The notes beneath the pieces were generated by a model that was not told the DNA's origin, searched no databases, and was given only the letters and a program-made list of their open reading frames with translations. From NCBI RefSeq assembly GCF_019402645.1, contig NZ_VKKS01000001.1, forward strand, positions 1,364,970 through 1,428,969: a DNA stretch of 64,000 nt, written 5' to 3'. Each line of letters starts with the position of its first letter. The stretch's first letter is position 1. Source of the stretch: Morganella morganii (lineage in GTDB: Bacteria > Pseudomonadota > Gammaproteobacteria > Enterobacterales > Enterobacteriaceae). Shown here piece after piece: positions 1 to 9,325 of this stretch. The position numbers and the translations under genes were made by a program.

Positions 1-1380
1 CAGAATGCGCTGCTGCTGTGTTTCCGGGAACATCCGCGCCAGATTGGTGCGGAATTTCGCCAGCAGCAGCGGAATACCTTCCTCACGGCGGCGGGCGTGC
101 CCGACCGGATATTCCACCACAACTTCATCCAGCACTGTGCCGTCTTTCAGAGTTACTGTCAGGGCATTAGCGATAGAGCGTTTTTCCGGATCATGGTAAT
201 CACGGGTAAAAGCGGTATCTTCCTCACAATGAATGCGGGCGCGCAGGGCATCGATACGGCTGTCTGACGCGATACCATCCTCATAATCCGCAGCCGTCAG
301 ACGGCCGAAGATCAGCGGCACTGCCACCATATACTGAATACAGTGGTCACGGTCAGCCGGGTTATTCAGCGGGCCATGTTTGTCGATAATGCGGATACAG
401 GCTTCGTGGGTGCGGATAGTGACTTTTTCTATATCATCTGCTGTTTTGCCCAGTGCCGACAGTTTGTGATGCAGCGTCATTGCGGCTTCAACGGCAGTCT
501 GAGAGTGGAATTCTGCCGGGAATGAAATCTTGAACAGTACGTTCTCCATCACATAAGAGCCGTAATCGCGCTGGAATTTAAACGGCTTGCCGTCAAACAG
601 CACATCATAAAAACCCCAGGTTTTGGCGGTCAGGACAGTCGGATATCCCATCTCGCCTTTCTGCGCGAACAGCGCCAGACGCACGGCGCGGGATGTGGCA
701 TCACCGGCAGCCCAGGATTTACGTGAGCCGGTATTCGGTGCATGGCGGTAGGTACGCAGAGACTGGCCATCCACCCACGCATGAGAAACCGCGCTTAATA
801 ACTGCTCACGACCCAGCCCCAGCATTTCGCCGACAACGGCGGTGGATGCAACTTTCACCAGCACAACGTGGTCGAGACCGACCTTGTTAAACGAGTTTTC
901 CAGTGCCAGACAGCCCTGAATTTCGTGGGCTTTGATCATGGCGGTCAGCACGCGTTTCAGCGGCAGCGGTGCTTTACCTTTGGCAATGGCTTCACGGGAT
1001 AACCAGTCTGCGACAGCCAGTATACCGCCGAGGTTATCAGAAGGATGGCCCCATTCCGCAGCCAGCCAGGTATCGTTGAAATCCAGCCAGCGGATCATAG
1101 CACCGATGTTGAATGCAGCCTGAACCGGGTCCAGCTGAAATTGTGTTCCCGGGACTTTGGCGCCGTTCGGGACAATGGTTCCCGGCACGACAGGGCCGAG
1201 CATTTTTTTGCACGCCGGATATTCCAGGGCTTCCAGACCGCAGCCCAGGGTGTCCAGGAAACAGTAATACGCGGTGTCATAAGCACGATCACTGCTGATC
1301 TCCATATTCAGAACATAATCGGTGATGTCCTGAATGACCTTGTCGTACTCCTGATGCTGCGGGGTAAAAGATGCTGACAT
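1..1380 (-). CDS. prpD: 2-methylcitrate dehydratase PrpD (3' end outside window)
   Basis: This enzyme dehydrates 2-methylcitrate to 2-methyl-cis-aconitate in the cytosolic methylcitrate cycle that oxidises propionyl-CoA. The frame opens at the ATG at 1380 ([13 protein letters not shown]...) and stays open to the left edge, so about 460 codons are visible and the stop lies outside. The motifs [20 protein letters not shown] and the [10 protein letters not shown] region are typical of MmgE/PrpD proteins. It lies 26 bp downstream of prpC on the same strand, in the usual prpBCD order. A prpE acyl-CoA synthetase gene would be expected further left but cannot be seen. The family call is firm; only the terminus is unknown. 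Confidence 0.95.
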   Translation of the reverse strand, partial: MSASFTPQHQEYDKVIQDITDYVLNMEISSDRAYDTAYYCFLDTLGCGLEALEYPACKKMLGPVVPGTIVPNGAKVPGTQFQLDPVQAAFNIGAMIRWLDFNDTWLAAEWGHPSDNLGGILAVADWLSREAIAKGKAPLPLKRVLTAMIKAHEIQGCLALENSFNKVGLDHVVLVKVASTAVVGEMLGLGREQLLSAVSHAWVDGQSLRTYRHAPNTGSRKSWAAGDATSRAVRLALFAQKGEMGYPTVLTAKTWGFYDVLFDGKPFKFQRDYGSYVMENVLFKISFPAEFHSQTAVEAAMTLHHKLSALGKTADDIEKVTIRTHEACIRIIDKHGPLNNPADRDHCIQYMVAVPLIFGRLTAADYEDGIASDSRIDALRARIHCEEDTAFTRDYHDPEKRSIANALTVTLKDGTVLDEVVVEYPVGHARRREEGIPLLLAKFRTNLARMFPETQQQRIL

Positions 1381-1406
1381 ACTTTATCTTCCTTTTTAAT
1401 CAATAA

Positions 1407-2570
1407 TTAGCGCGCTTTAAGTGGTACGAAGGTCTGGTTTTCCGGTCCGGTGTAATTGGCGGACGGACGAATAATTTTATTATCCAGACGCTGTTCAATG
1501 ATGTGTGCAGCCCAGCCTGCGGAACGGGCGATAACAAAAATCGGGGTAAACATGGCAGTCGGCACCCCCATCAGGTGATACGCCACTGCTGAGAACCAGT
1601 CGAGGTTAGGGAACATCTTCTTGTGCTGTGACATCACAGATTCAATGCGATCCGCGATATCAAACAGGCGGAAATCTTTCGCTTCTTCGGATAACTCGCG
1701 GGAAATCGCTTTGATAACCTGGTGACGCGGGTCTGCAATGGTATATACCGGGTGACCGAAGCCCATTACCACTTCACTGCGGGTGAGGCGGGCGAGAATA
1801 TCGGCCTGAGCTTCATCCGGTGAGCTGTAACGTTTCTGGATCTCCAGTGATACCTCGTTGGCACCGCCGTGTTTCGGTCCGCGCAGCGCGGCGATCGCAC
1901 CGGTGATCGGGGAGTAGAAATCGGTTCCGGTTCCGGCAATAACACGGGCAGCAAAAGTGGAAGCGTTAAACTCATGTTCTGCATAAAGAATGAACGAGGA
2001 GTTCATAAAACGCACCCGGTTATCAGACGGTTTTTTGCCGTGCAGCAGATGCAGAAAATGGCCGCCGCAGGTGTCGTCATCGGTTTCGGTATCAATGCGG
2101 CGATCATTAAATGCGTAGTGATACCAGTAAAGCAGCATGGAGGTCAGGGAAGAGAGCAGGCGATCAGCAATATCACGGGCACCGGATAACGGATGATCCT
2201 CTTTCTCCGGCAGGACGCAACCCATAATGGAAACGCCTGTACGCAGCACATCCATAGGGTGAGCGGAGGCCGGCAGTGCTTCCAGGGCTTTCTTCACACT
2301 GTGCGGCAGGCCGCGCAGTGATTTCAGTTTGGCCTTGTAGGCCGCCAGTTCTGCCGCATTCGGTAATTTTTCATGGATCAGAAGGTGAGCGACTTCTTCA
2401 AAATCACATTGTGTGGCTAAATCCAGAATGTCATAACCGCGGTAATGCAGGTCGTTCCCATTAATCCCCACAGTACAGAGTGCAGTATTGCCGGCAGCGA
2501 CACCGGACAGTGCGACGGATTTTTTGCCTTTCTTCAGTGCAGGTTCAGGTTTGCTAAGCTGTTCATTCAT
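1407..2570 (-). CDS. prpC: 2-methylcitrate synthase PrpC
   Basis: This enzyme condenses propionyl-CoA with oxaloacetate to give 2-methylcitrate, the first step of the methylcitrate cycle. The 387-residue product has the citrate synthase fold signatures: an early [20 protein letters not shown] segment, the histidine region around [10 protein letters not shown], and the [13 protein letters not shown] motif carrying catalytic residues. Its length is right for PrpC and shorter than GltA, which argues against the TCA enzyme. The ATG at 2570 is the only sensible start. It is the second gene of the prpBCD operon, 60 bp downstream of prpB, and shares the sigma-54 promoter upstream of prpB. Confidence 0.96.
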   Translation of the reverse strand: MNEQLSKPEPALKKGKKSVALSGVAAGNTALCTVGINGNDLHYRGYDILDLATQCDFEEVAHLLIHEKLPNAAELAAYKAKLKSLRGLPHSVKKALEALPASAHPMDVLRTGVSIMGCVLPEKEDHPLSGARDIADRLLSSLTSMLLYWYHYAFNDRRIDTETDDDTCGGHFLHLLHGKKPSDNRVRFMNSSFILYAEHEFNASTFAARVIAGTGTDFYSPITGAIAALRGPKHGGANEVSLEIQKRYSSPDEAQADILARLTRSEVVMGFGHPVYTIADPRHQVIKAISRELSEEAKDFRLFDIADRIESVMSQHKKMFPNLDWFSAVAYHLMGVPTAMFTPIFVIARSAGWAAHIIEQRLDNKIIRPSANYTGPENQTFVPLKAR

Positions 2571-2630
2571 AACGGGTGATCCTTATTATTATAGTGAGTG
2601 TACAACCTGCTTCGCGTTATCTTTCAGAGG

Positions 2631-3515
2631 TTATTTTTTCTGCGAAAACAGTGTGTCGAGCTTATCTTCATAATCGTAGTAGTTAATGCTTTGGTATAAT
2701 TCATCACGGGTCTGCATCTGTGAAATCAGGCTCTGTTGCGTGCCTTCACGGCGCAGGGTGTTATAGACATTCTCAGCGGCCTTGTTCATGGCCCGGAATG
2801 CGGTGAGCGGATACAGAGCGATAGCGATATTCACACTGCGCAGTTCATCCAGGGTAAACAGCGGCGTTTTGCCGAATTCGGTAATATTTGCCAGCACCGG
2901 TGCGTTGATTTTGTCAGTGAACAAACGATACATCGACAGTTCTGTAATCGCTTCCGGGAACAGCATATCCGCACCGGCGTCAATGTATGCCTGTGCGCGT
3001 TCGAGAGCTGATTCCAGACCTTCCACCGCCAGCGCATCAGTACGCGCCATCACCACGAAATTCCCGTCAGTCCGGGCATCAACCGCTGCTTTGATGCGAT
3101 CAACCATCTCCTGTTTTGAGACGATCTCTTTGTTCGGGCGGTGACCACAGCGTTTTGCACCGACCTGGTCTTCAATGTGCATCCCGGCAGCCCCGGCTTT
3201 GGTCAGGGATTTCACGGTGCGAACCACGTTAAAGGCTGACGGGCCGAAGCCGATATCCGCATCCACCAGCAACGGCAGATCACACACATCAGTAATACGG
3301 CGGACATCTGTCAGTACATCATCCAGAGTGGATATCCCCAGATCAGGGATACCCAGAGAGCCTGCGGCAACACCACCGCCGGAGAGATAAATTGCTTTGT
3401 AACCCGCACGTTTTGCCAGCAGTGCATGGTTGGCATTAATAGCACCGACCAGCTGTAACGGGGATTCAGACTGTACAGCGTCGCGGAATGCGCGTCCTGC
3501 GGAATAAAGTGCCAT
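2631..3515 (-). CDS. prpB: 2-methylisocitrate lyase PrpB
   Basis: This enzyme cleaves 2-methylisocitrate to pyruvate and succinate, closing the methylcitrate cycle. The 294-residue product is an isocitrate lyase/PEP mutase barrel. The [18 protein letters not shown] segment, the metal-binding [10 protein letters not shown] segment and the catalytic [12 protein letters not shown] loop are intact, and this loop's KRCGH cysteine is the expected active-site residue. The start at 3515 follows an AAGGTG Shine-Dalgarno on the minus strand. It is the first gene of the operon, and a sigma-54-type promoter lies about 40 bp upstream, consistent with activation by the divergent prpR product. Confidence 0.96.
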   Translation of the reverse strand: MALYSAGRAFRDAVQSESPLQLVGAINANHALLAKRAGYKAIYLSGGGVAAGSLGIPDLGISTLDDVLTDVRRITDVCDLPLLVDADIGFGPSAFNVVRTVKSLTKAGAAGMHIEDQVGAKRCGHRPNKEIVSKQEMVDRIKAAVDARTDGNFVVMARTDALAVEGLESALERAQAYIDAGADMLFPEAITELSMYRLFTDKINAPVLANITEFGKTPLFTLDELRSVNIAIALYPLTAFRAMNKAAENVYNTLRREGTQQSLISQMQTRDELYQSINYYDYEDKLDTLFSQKK

Positions 3516-3553
3516 ATATTCACCTTGTTATTAGTTTGATACTCAGATGTTAT

Positions 3554-3572
3554 AAAGCAATCGCTATGCCAA
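3554..3572 (-). promoter_or_regulatory. sigma-54 (-24/-12) promoter of prpBCD
   Basis: Read on the minus strand, the site is TTGGCATAGCGATTGCTTT. This matches the sigma-54 consensus TGGCAC-N5-TTGCW, with GG and GC elements at the correct spacing. It lies about 40 bp upstream of the prpB start and faces it. PrpR is a sigma-54 activator, so the pairing is expected. Confidence 0.85.
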
Positions 3573-3712
3573 TCAGCCGGGTAAGGTAACTAAAACGCGA
3601 GACACATCACATATTTGGCGTATTTATCCTGTCATTACGTAACCCACTATAGAATTTGCTGATTCTGTCTGACAAGCAGGATGTTAGTGATCTGTGATGG
3701 TGATGCTATTTA

Positions 3713-3787
3713 TGTTTCAAAATAGCTGTTAATGTGTTTCATGAAATAATAATGAAATAATAATGAAACAAATGTAACATGTGAAAC
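3713..3787. promoter_or_regulatory. probable PrpR binding repeats upstream of prpB and prpR
   Basis: The stretch carries TGTTTCAA (3713-3720), TGTTTCAT (3735-3742), ATGAAACA (3763-3770) and a further TGTGAAAC near 3779. Together they form inverted repeats with TGTTTCAT/ATGAAACA half sites. Similar half sites are described for PrpR in enterobacteria. Their place between the divergent genes, 140-230 bp upstream of the sigma-54 promoter, fits an enhancer. The assignment is by resemblance. Confidence 0.6.
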
Positions 3788-3798
3788 AGGGGGAACTG

Positions 3799-5412
3799 AT
3801 GACTCAGAGTGACAAACCGGTGATCTGGACGGTCTCCATTTCTCGCCTTTTTACCCTGTTCCGTGATATCAGCCCGGAATTCAGTGCCCGTGCCAATATC
3901 AGCGGTATCAACCTGGGGTTTGATGCCGCAGTGGAGGCGATTCGTGAACGGCTGAAAACCGGGCGTTGTGATGCGATTGTCAGCGCCGGTTCCAACGGCG
4001 CGTATCTGAAACAGCATTTACCTGTACCGGTCATTGTCGCCGCCCCCGGCGGATTTGATATCATGCAGGCGCTGGCCCGGGCGCGGCAGCTCAGTCAGCG
4101 TATCGGCCTCATTTATTACCGCAATATCTTTCCGGCACTGGAATCACTGGCGCAAAGTTTCGGTATGCAGATTGAACAGCGCAGTTATGTGACAGCAGAG
4201 GATGCACGGGCAGCCTGTCATGCCCTGAAAGCAGACGGTATTTCTGTGGTGGTGGGCGCAGGGCTGATTACCGATATTGCGGCAGAGTGCGGAATGACCT
4301 GCATTTTCATTTATTCCAATGATGCTGTCCGCCGGGCATTCACTGACGCAATAGAACTAACCTGGATCCGCGACCAGCCGCAGAACATGCCGCTGCCGGT
4401 GGCAGGCTCCCTGAGTGTCCGCCATACACTGAATGATATTCTCGGCATGTCACCGGTCATGGAACAGGTGCGTGAAACCATTACCCTGTACGGGCGCTCA
4501 AAGGCGACAGTGATGATCCAGGGGGAGAGCGGCACCGGTAAAGAGATGGCGGCACAAGCCATTCATCACGAATATACGTTGTTTCACAAACATAAGCGGA
4601 TGAAACGCGCCGCACCGTTTGTGGCGGTTAACTGCGGGGCGATCCCGGAGAGCCTGCTGGAAGCGGAGTTATTCGGTTATGAAGAGGGCGCGTTTACCGG
4701 TTCGCGGCGGGGTGGCCGGGCCGGATTATTTGAAGCGGCGGACGGTGGCACACTGTTTCTTGATGAAATCGGCGAAATGCCGGTATCTCTGCAAACCCGT
4801 CTGTTACGGGTGCTGGAAGATCGCGCCATTGTGCGTATCGGCGGTTATAAACCAATTACCGTGGATGTGCGGGTAATCTGTGCCACTCACAATGATCTGG
4901 ATAACCGGGTGGCTGCGGGTACATTCCGTGCTGACCTGTTTTACCGTCTGGGCGTCCTGCGTCTGCAACTTCCGGCATTGCGTGACCGGGGCGCGGATAT
5001 CCTGCTGCTGACAGAAAAGCTGCTCAAAATGGCGTTTTCCGGGCTGGATTTGCCGCTGCACCGGAGCCATTTGCAGCAGATTCTGGCATGCAGTGACTTT
5101 TTCTATCACTACCACTGGCCGGGAAATGCCCGCGAGCTGCGCAATCTGATGGAACGGGTCGCTCTGTATTGCAGCGCTTATCCGGATAAAATCATTACCG
5201 AATCATTGTTACTGAAACTCTCTCCTGAGCGGCGGACTGAGCCTGCTCCCGCATCATTACCGGATCTCCCGCCGGAGCCTGTCAATACCGCTACCGCAAC
5301 AGAAGCGGTAGTCCGTTTCCGGGGTGATCGCCGGGCCGCTGCCGACTGGCTGGGCATCAGCCGCACCACCTTATGGCGTCGTCTGAAACAGGAACAGAAC
5401 ACTTCATCCTGA
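3799..5412 (+). CDS. prpR: propionate catabolism sigma-54 activator PrpR
   Basis: This is the transcription activator of prpBCD, which responds to 2-methylcitrate. In the 537-residue product, residues 1 to about 200 are a PrpR_N sensor domain. A sigma-54 AAA+ domain follows, with Walker A GESGTGKE, a GAFTGS loop (the PrpR variant of GAFTGA), Walker [12 protein letters not shown] and RADLFYRL. A Fis-type helix-turn-helix at the end contains [16 protein letters not shown]. The frame also opens at a GTG at 3781, but the ATG at 3799 has a GGGGGA Shine-Dalgarno 4 bases upstream and gives the usual N-terminus. It is divergent from prpB. Confidence 0.95.
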   Translation: MTQSDKPVIWTVSISRLFTLFRDISPEFSARANISGINLGFDAAVEAIRERLKTGRCDAIVSAGSNGAYLKQHLPVPVIVAAPGGFDIMQALARARQLSQRIGLIYYRNIFPALESLAQSFGMQIEQRSYVTAEDARAACHALKADGISVVVGAGLITDIAAECGMTCIFIYSNDAVRRAFTDAIELTWIRDQPQNMPLPVAGSLSVRHTLNDILGMSPVMEQVRETITLYGRSKATVMIQGESGTGKEMAAQAIHHEYTLFHKHKRMKRAAPFVAVNCGAIPESLLEAELFGYEEGAFTGSRRGGRAGLFEAADGGTLFLDEIGEMPVSLQTRLLRVLEDRAIVRIGGYKPITVDVRVICATHNDLDNRVAAGTFRADLFYRLGVLRLQLPALRDRGADILLLTEKLLKMAFSGLDLPLHRSHLQQILACSDFFYHYHWPGNARELRNLMERVALYCSAYPDKIITESLLLKLSPERRTEPAPASLPDLPPEPVNTATATEAVVRFRGDRRAAADWLGISRTTLWRRLKQEQNTSS

Positions 5413-5530
5413 CTGCCTGCCGTCTTATACTGTGCCTCATAATTGAAAAGCAAGAGCCGGAGTGTTTGTCTGTATCCGGCCTGCAATACTGTCATCACCG
5501 GAAAGACACAGGAAACAGGACGGAGGCGTT

Positions 5531-6166
5531 ATGTCAGATCTTTTTGCTCACGATGAACCGCTTGCAGTGGCATCTGATGCCTGTCTGCTCAAAGGTTTTC
5601 TTGGTGATGAGGATGAGGTGCTGCTGGTTGAAATCCGTCGCCTGACCACCATTTCGCCGTTCCGCCATATGCAGACTCCCGGCGGATACCGGATGTCTGC
5701 GGCCATGAGCAGTTGCGGCACCTGCGGCTGGATCTCCGATGCCAAAGGTTACCGCTACTCACAGACGGATCCGCTGACCGGCAATCCGTGGCCGCCGATG
5801 CCGGACACGTTCTTGTCGCTGTCACAGCAGGCCGCAGAGCGGGCGGGGTTTTACGGTTTTTCTCCGGACAGTTGTCTGATTAACTGCTATGTCCCGGGTG
5901 CCGTGATGTCTCTGCATCAGGACCGGGATGAGCCGGATCGCCGTCAGCCGATTGTGTCATTTTCACTCGGTTTGCCGGTGCAGTTTCAGTTCGGCGGCAG
6001 TGAGCGGCATCATCCCCTGAAAACCTTTGCGCTTGAGCACGGCGATGTGCTGGTGTGGGGCGGCCGCTCCCGTCTGAATTACCATGCTGTCCGTCCGGTA
6101 AGGGCCGGGGTGCATCCGCTTGCGGGTGCCCGGCGGTTTAATCTGACCTTCCGCTGTGCGCGGTAA
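5531..6166 (+). CDS. alkB: alkylated DNA repair dioxygenase AlkB
   Basis: This enzyme removes methyl groups from 1-methyladenine and 3-methylcytosine in DNA and RNA by Fe(II)/2-oxoglutarate oxidation. The 211-residue product has the iron ligands H129, D131 (LHQDRDE) and H185 (NYHAVRPV), and the 2-oxoglutarate-binding arginines R202 and R208 in RRFNLTFR. Upstream codons are open, but the ATG at 5531 follows a strong GGAGG and gives the family length. The gene ends 12 bp before ada, so the two are almost surely co-transcribed. The order alkB-ada is the reverse of E. coli ada-alkB. Confidence 0.96.
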   Translation: MSDLFAHDEPLAVASDACLLKGFLGDEDEVLLVEIRRLTTISPFRHMQTPGGYRMSAAMSSCGTCGWISDAKGYRYSQTDPLTGNPWPPMPDTFLSLSQQAAERAGFYGFSPDSCLINCYVPGAVMSLHQDRDEPDRRQPIVSFSLGLPVQFQFGGSERHHPLKTFALEHGDVLVWGGRSRLNYHAVRPVRAGVHPLAGARRFNLTFRCAR

Positions 6167-6178
6167 CGGAGAAACAGG

Positions 6179-7261
6179 ATGAGAAAACAGACAAGACTGT
6201 CAGACGATGAATGCTGGGCAGCACTGGCAGCCAGGGATAAAACAGCGGATCCGTTGTTTGTGTATGCAGTGAAAACCACACAGACATGGGGATTTCCGTC
6301 AACGGTTGTACGGCTGCCGAAACGGGAGAATACCGAGTTTTTTTCCACGCCGGAAGAAGCGGAAGCTCACGGTTACCGTGCCGGAAAACGCCGTCAGCGC
6401 AGCGGTGATGCCATGACACAGCGCCATACGGAACAGGTGGTGCTGGCCTGCCGCGAGCTGGAAACCCGGATCGACAACGGGGATCCACTACCTTCACTGA
6501 CGGAGCTGGCCGCACTGTGTGGTGTGAGTCAGTTTCATTTTCACCGCATTTTCCGGTCACATACCGGGCTGACACCGGCGGCATGGGCAAAAGCCTATCG
6601 CGGGGAAAAACTGCGGGGTCAGCTGACAAAACAGCCGACAATCACCGGAGCAATCGCCGAATCAGGCTTCAGTTCCGGCAGCCGGTTTTATGAATCTTCA
6701 GATACACTGCTCGGCATGACGCCAAAAAGCTGGCGGGCAGGCGGTAAAGGAGCCCGGATTTTCTTTGCTCTGGCTATTTGTACCCTGGGGGATATCCTGG
6801 TGGCGCAGAGTGAAAAAGGCATTTGTGCCATCTTGCTGGGGGATGATGCGGAAGCCCTGTTACGGAATTTGCAGGATCAGTTTCCCAATGCGGAACTGGT
6901 CGGCGGTGATGCGCAGTTTGAACAGGTAGTCTCACGGGTCATCGGATTTGTGGAGGTGCCGTCCTCCGGGCTCGATTTGCCGCTGGATATCCGGGGAACC
7001 GCATTTCAGCGCCGTGTCTGGCAGGCATTGCAGTCAATTCCTGCCGGGACCACTGTCAGTTACCGGGAAATTGCGGAGCGGATCGGCTCACCAAAAGCGG
7101 TCAGAGCGGTGGCTGGTGCCTGTGCGGCAAACTGCCTGGCTGTGGCTATCCCGTGCCACCGGGTGGTGAGAACCGGCGGGGAACTGGCGGGTTACCGCTG
7201 GGGGATCGAACGAAAAAAATGCCTGCTGCAGCGCGAGGCATTGCAGCAGGAAATCGGTTAA
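6179..7261 (+). CDS. ada: Ada-type regulator/methyltransferase lacking the zinc-site cysteines
   Basis: E. coli Ada repairs methylphosphotriesters through Cys38 of an N-terminal zinc domain, which turns it into an activator, and repairs O6-methylguanine through a C-terminal cysteine. This 360-residue protein aligns without gaps to E. coli Ada over residues 1-72. All four zinc ligands are replaced: C38G, C42T, C69G and C72R. The AraC-type helix-turn-helix (about 85-185) and the methyltransferase domain are intact, with the acceptor C326 in AIPCHRVVR. It therefore probably keeps O6-methylguanine repair but should lack methylphosphotriester sensing. The frame is unbroken, so this is divergence rather than recent damage. 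Confidence 0.9.
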   Translation: MRKQTRLSDDECWAALAARDKTADPLFVYAVKTTQTWGFPSTVVRLPKRENTEFFSTPEEAEAHGYRAGKRRQRSGDAMTQRHTEQVVLACRELETRIDNGDPLPSLTELAALCGVSQFHFHRIFRSHTGLTPAAWAKAYRGEKLRGQLTKQPTITGAIAESGFSSGSRFYESSDTLLGMTPKSWRAGGKGARIFFALAICTLGDILVAQSEKGICAILLGDDAEALLRNLQDQFPNAELVGGDAQFEQVVSRVIGFVEVPSSGLDLPLDIRGTAFQRRVWQALQSIPAGTTVSYREIAERIGSPKAVRAVAGACAANCLAVAIPCHRVVRTGGELAGYRWGIERKKCLLQREALQQEIG

Positions 7262-7275
7262 GAGAAGGAATACGG

Positions 7276-8289
7276 ATGCGTTTTCGCACAGCAGTATTAT
7301 GGAACATTTTATTTTTTGCCACTCTGCCGGTGGTTGCGTCCGCAGTACCCTCAAAGGCTGAGGCCATTGCGGACGATGACGGAACGGTTCCGGCTGCGGC
7401 GGCAGGCCCGCTGTTTGACTGTGACAGGGAACTGACAAAGCTGATTGCGGGAAGTAATCACCGGCTCGTCCGGGCGGAAAAGGTCACTGCTGACAGGCTG
7501 GGGATTTATGTTGAAAACCGGGATATCAATGAGCTGGCCATTCAGCTCTCTGATACACGGAAAAAACCCTCTCAGGAATCGCCGGGAGCAGGGCAACCGG
7601 GCCGGGTGACTTACAATATCAAAGACAATACTCTGACGGCGACAGGGGCGGATGTCGATCACCCCATCCCCTTGACCTTCAGCGCCGCACAGGGGGGACG
7701 GGTGCAATCCTGTCTGAAAAAAGAGAAAGCGTGTCAGCAGATTCTCAGCACGCTCCGGTCAGAACCTTTTATTGCGATGTCTCCGCAATGGCGGGTGACC
7801 GGCAAAGGACGGGCATACTTTCATGCTGCTCCGGCGGAACAGTGCCGCAATGATAATGTTTTTGTGGTTCCGGGTGATGTGCTTCAGGTGGTCGGATTAA
7901 GGGCAACTGAATCGGTGAAAGGGGAAAAAGAGGGCTGGCTGCTGGTGGCTTACGGCAATACGCAGGGCTGGATTAATGTTAACCGGCTGGAATCACAGGA
8001 TGATCTGTGCGGTGTGGCAACCGGGAAAGCGGACAAACAGTATCAGGCGACCCTGAAAAACAGTAAGCCGTCATCACATAAATACAGTGTGACACAAAAA
8101 CGACTGCGTTTTTATGATGCACCGGATAAGCGCTGTATCACAGACGTTGCGGATTTTGTGGTAAAGGATGATGCGGTCTGGGTGGATCGTTCTCAGCCGT
8201 ATCAGGGATTTGTTCATGGCCGTTATATTCATCCGGCCACCGGTAAAGTAACGGAAGGCTGGCTGGAAGCTGGCGGACTTAAAAGATGA
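7276..8289 (+). CDS. exported protein with two SH3-like C-terminal repeats, function unknown
   Basis: The product has 337 residues. A signal peptide (MRFRTAVLWNILFFATLPVVASA) precedes a low-similarity domain that starts near FDCDRELTKLI. Two related modules follow at about 175-245 and 255-337. Each begins with a basic residue and an aromatic strand (GRAYFHAAP, KRLRFYDAP), contains a cysteine before a VFVV/DFVV strand, and ends in a GW-L/I segment, like bacterial SH3b repeats. The ATG at 7276 was chosen over upstream in-frame codons because it gives the signal peptide. Its stop overlaps the next start (ATGA), which indicates coupling to the lipoprotein gene. Wall or surface binding is an inference. 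Confidence 0.7.
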   Translation: MRFRTAVLWNILFFATLPVVASAVPSKAEAIADDDGTVPAAAAGPLFDCDRELTKLIAGSNHRLVRAEKVTADRLGIYVENRDINELAIQLSDTRKKPSQESPGAGQPGRVTYNIKDNTLTATGADVDHPIPLTFSAAQGGRVQSCLKKEKACQQILSTLRSEPFIAMSPQWRVTGKGRAYFHAAPAEQCRNDNVFVVPGDVLQVVGLRATESVKGEKEGWLLVAYGNTQGWINVNRLESQDDLCGVATGKADKQYQATLKNSKPSSHKYSVTQKRLRFYDAPDKRCITDVADFVVKDDAVWVDRSQPYQGFVHGRYIHPATGKVTEGWLEAGGLKR

Positions 8290-8390
8290 AAAAACGGATT
8301 TTAACGGCAGCACTGTTATTTAGTTCCGCATTTTTATCAGGATGTAAAGAATACACGGATAAATCAAAAAAACCGTTACAAAAGATGTAA
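8286..8390 (+). CDS. 34-residue lipoprotein, translationally coupled
   Basis: This short ORF begins in the ATGA overlap with the stop of the preceding gene. The product has a positively charged start (MKKR), a hydrophobic stretch and a lipobox LSGC at 17-20. That would leave a 15-residue lysine-rich mature peptide attached to lipid at Cys20. The length resembles entericidin-like or lysis-type small lipoproteins, but no homologue is recognised. The overlap, the clean signal sequence and the terminator that overlaps its stop support a real gene. It may act with the SH3-like protein encoded upstream. Confidence 0.6.
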   Translation: MKKRILTAALLFSSAFLSGCKEYTDKSKKPLQKM

Positions 8391-8393
8391 CGG
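8366..8393 (-). terminator. intrinsic terminator facing leftward
   Basis: CCGTTACA (8373-8380) pairs perfectly with TGTAACGG (8386-8393) around a 5-base loop. On the minus strand the stem is followed by seven T (A at 8366-8372). The terminator therefore serves leftward transcription, which implies a transcript from the small minus-strand ORF at 8401-8557. Confidence 0.7.
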
Positions 8394-8400
8394 CCTGTGC

Positions 8401-8557
8401 TTACAGTCCCGGTTTACACCGCAGTTGCGCAATCTGTTCGCGCCACTGCTGTTGCAGAACCGGTTTCTGATGTGCCGGCTTGCGCTGCAAATCCGCCTCC
8501 GGTTTCAGTTTATCGTCGGGAAAGGTCGGTTTTTGTCAGTTTTCTTTTCGGTGTCAT
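8401..8557 (-). pseudogene. possible frameshifted small ORF before a terminator
   Basis: On the minus strand an ATG at 8557 opens MTPKRKLTKTDLSRR and then stops. A one-base shift leads into an open frame (KPTFPDDKLKPEADLQ... ending QIAQLRCKPGL) that stops at 8401, just before the leftward terminator. Joined, the two parts would encode about 51 residues. Alternatively a TTG start inside the second frame, five bases after GGAGG, could give a 29-residue product. No family is recognised. The terminator is the best sign that this strand is transcribed. A sequencing error, a decayed gene or real frameshifting cannot be told apart here. Confidence 0.3.
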
Positions 8558-8593
8558 GATAAAAAACGGCTTTTATATAACAGGGATTGAATC

Positions 8594-9325
8594 ATGCCAC
8601 TGAAGCGAACTGCATTAAAACTGGATTTTTCGCTGCTTAGTCCGCCGGAGAAATGGGATAAAAAACCACAGTTGCCGACAGATAATTATCTGAAACAGCA
8701 TTTTGATACATTATTGGTACAGATGAAACAATCGCCGTTTTCATTCATAAAAGAGGCAGAAAATGTACCGGATTATATGACACTGCAACAATGCGGTTAT
8801 TCCTCACGGTATAACGGATTTCACTTATCCAATGATTGTGGTGATGTATTTATCCGCGCCCGCAGAGAGGAACCGCACTGTACCGGCGGGTTTGAAGGTG
8901 ATAAATTTCATCTTAGTGTGCATGAATCACAGATTGCACACGCTGTCACTATCCTGTCGGGAGCTCTGTTTTCAGATGATAATCCTTGTGATAAATGGAA
9001 GGTTACGGATATCTCACAGGCGGATCCTGACAGCAGAATCAAACGCGGAGCTCAGATAACACTGTATGTTCGTCCTGCTACCGGAGAACATCCTTACAAT
9101 GCAGGACTGCTCAGTGAAATCCGCAGATTTGTCACCGGGCTGGAATCCCGCCTGGCAGAGGGCGGGATTATGCCGGGAGAATACCCTTTCTCGGATATCC
9201 GTCCGCCGCACTGGCAGTTTACCAGTTACCGTAATGAAATCATCAGCGGGCGGGAAGGCAATGAGGCGGATCATCAGCGGTTAGCTGAATCTGCATTTTA
9301 CCGTCTGATGACAGAGCAGGATTAA
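8594..9325 (+). CDS. type III effector phosphothreonine lyase, SpvC/OspF family
   Basis: Members of this family are injected into host cells, where they irreversibly remove phosphate from the threonine of MAP kinases by beta-elimination. The 243-residue product matches SpvC/OspF from end to end. It has an N-terminal kinase-docking motif (KRTALKLDF), GDVFIRARRE, GDKFHLSVHE, SDDNPCDKWKVTD and APGEYP/DVRP-like PGEYPFSDIRP. The residues known to act in SpvC fall at the same numbers: K104, H106, K136, R148, Y158, D201, R213 and R220. The protein should be active. No secretion apparatus genes lie in the window. Its stop overlaps the convergent elaA stop. Confidence 0.93.
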   Translation: MPLKRTALKLDFSLLSPPEKWDKKPQLPTDNYLKQHFDTLLVQMKQSPFSFIKEAENVPDYMTLQQCGYSSRYNGFHLSNDCGDVFIRARREEPHCTGGFEGDKFHLSVHESQIAHAVTILSGALFSDDNPCDKWKVTDISQADPDSRIKRGAQITLYVRPATGEHPYNAGLLSEIRRFVTGLESRLAEGGIMPGEYPFSDIRPPHWQFTSYRNEIISGREGNEADHQRLAESAFYRLMTEQD

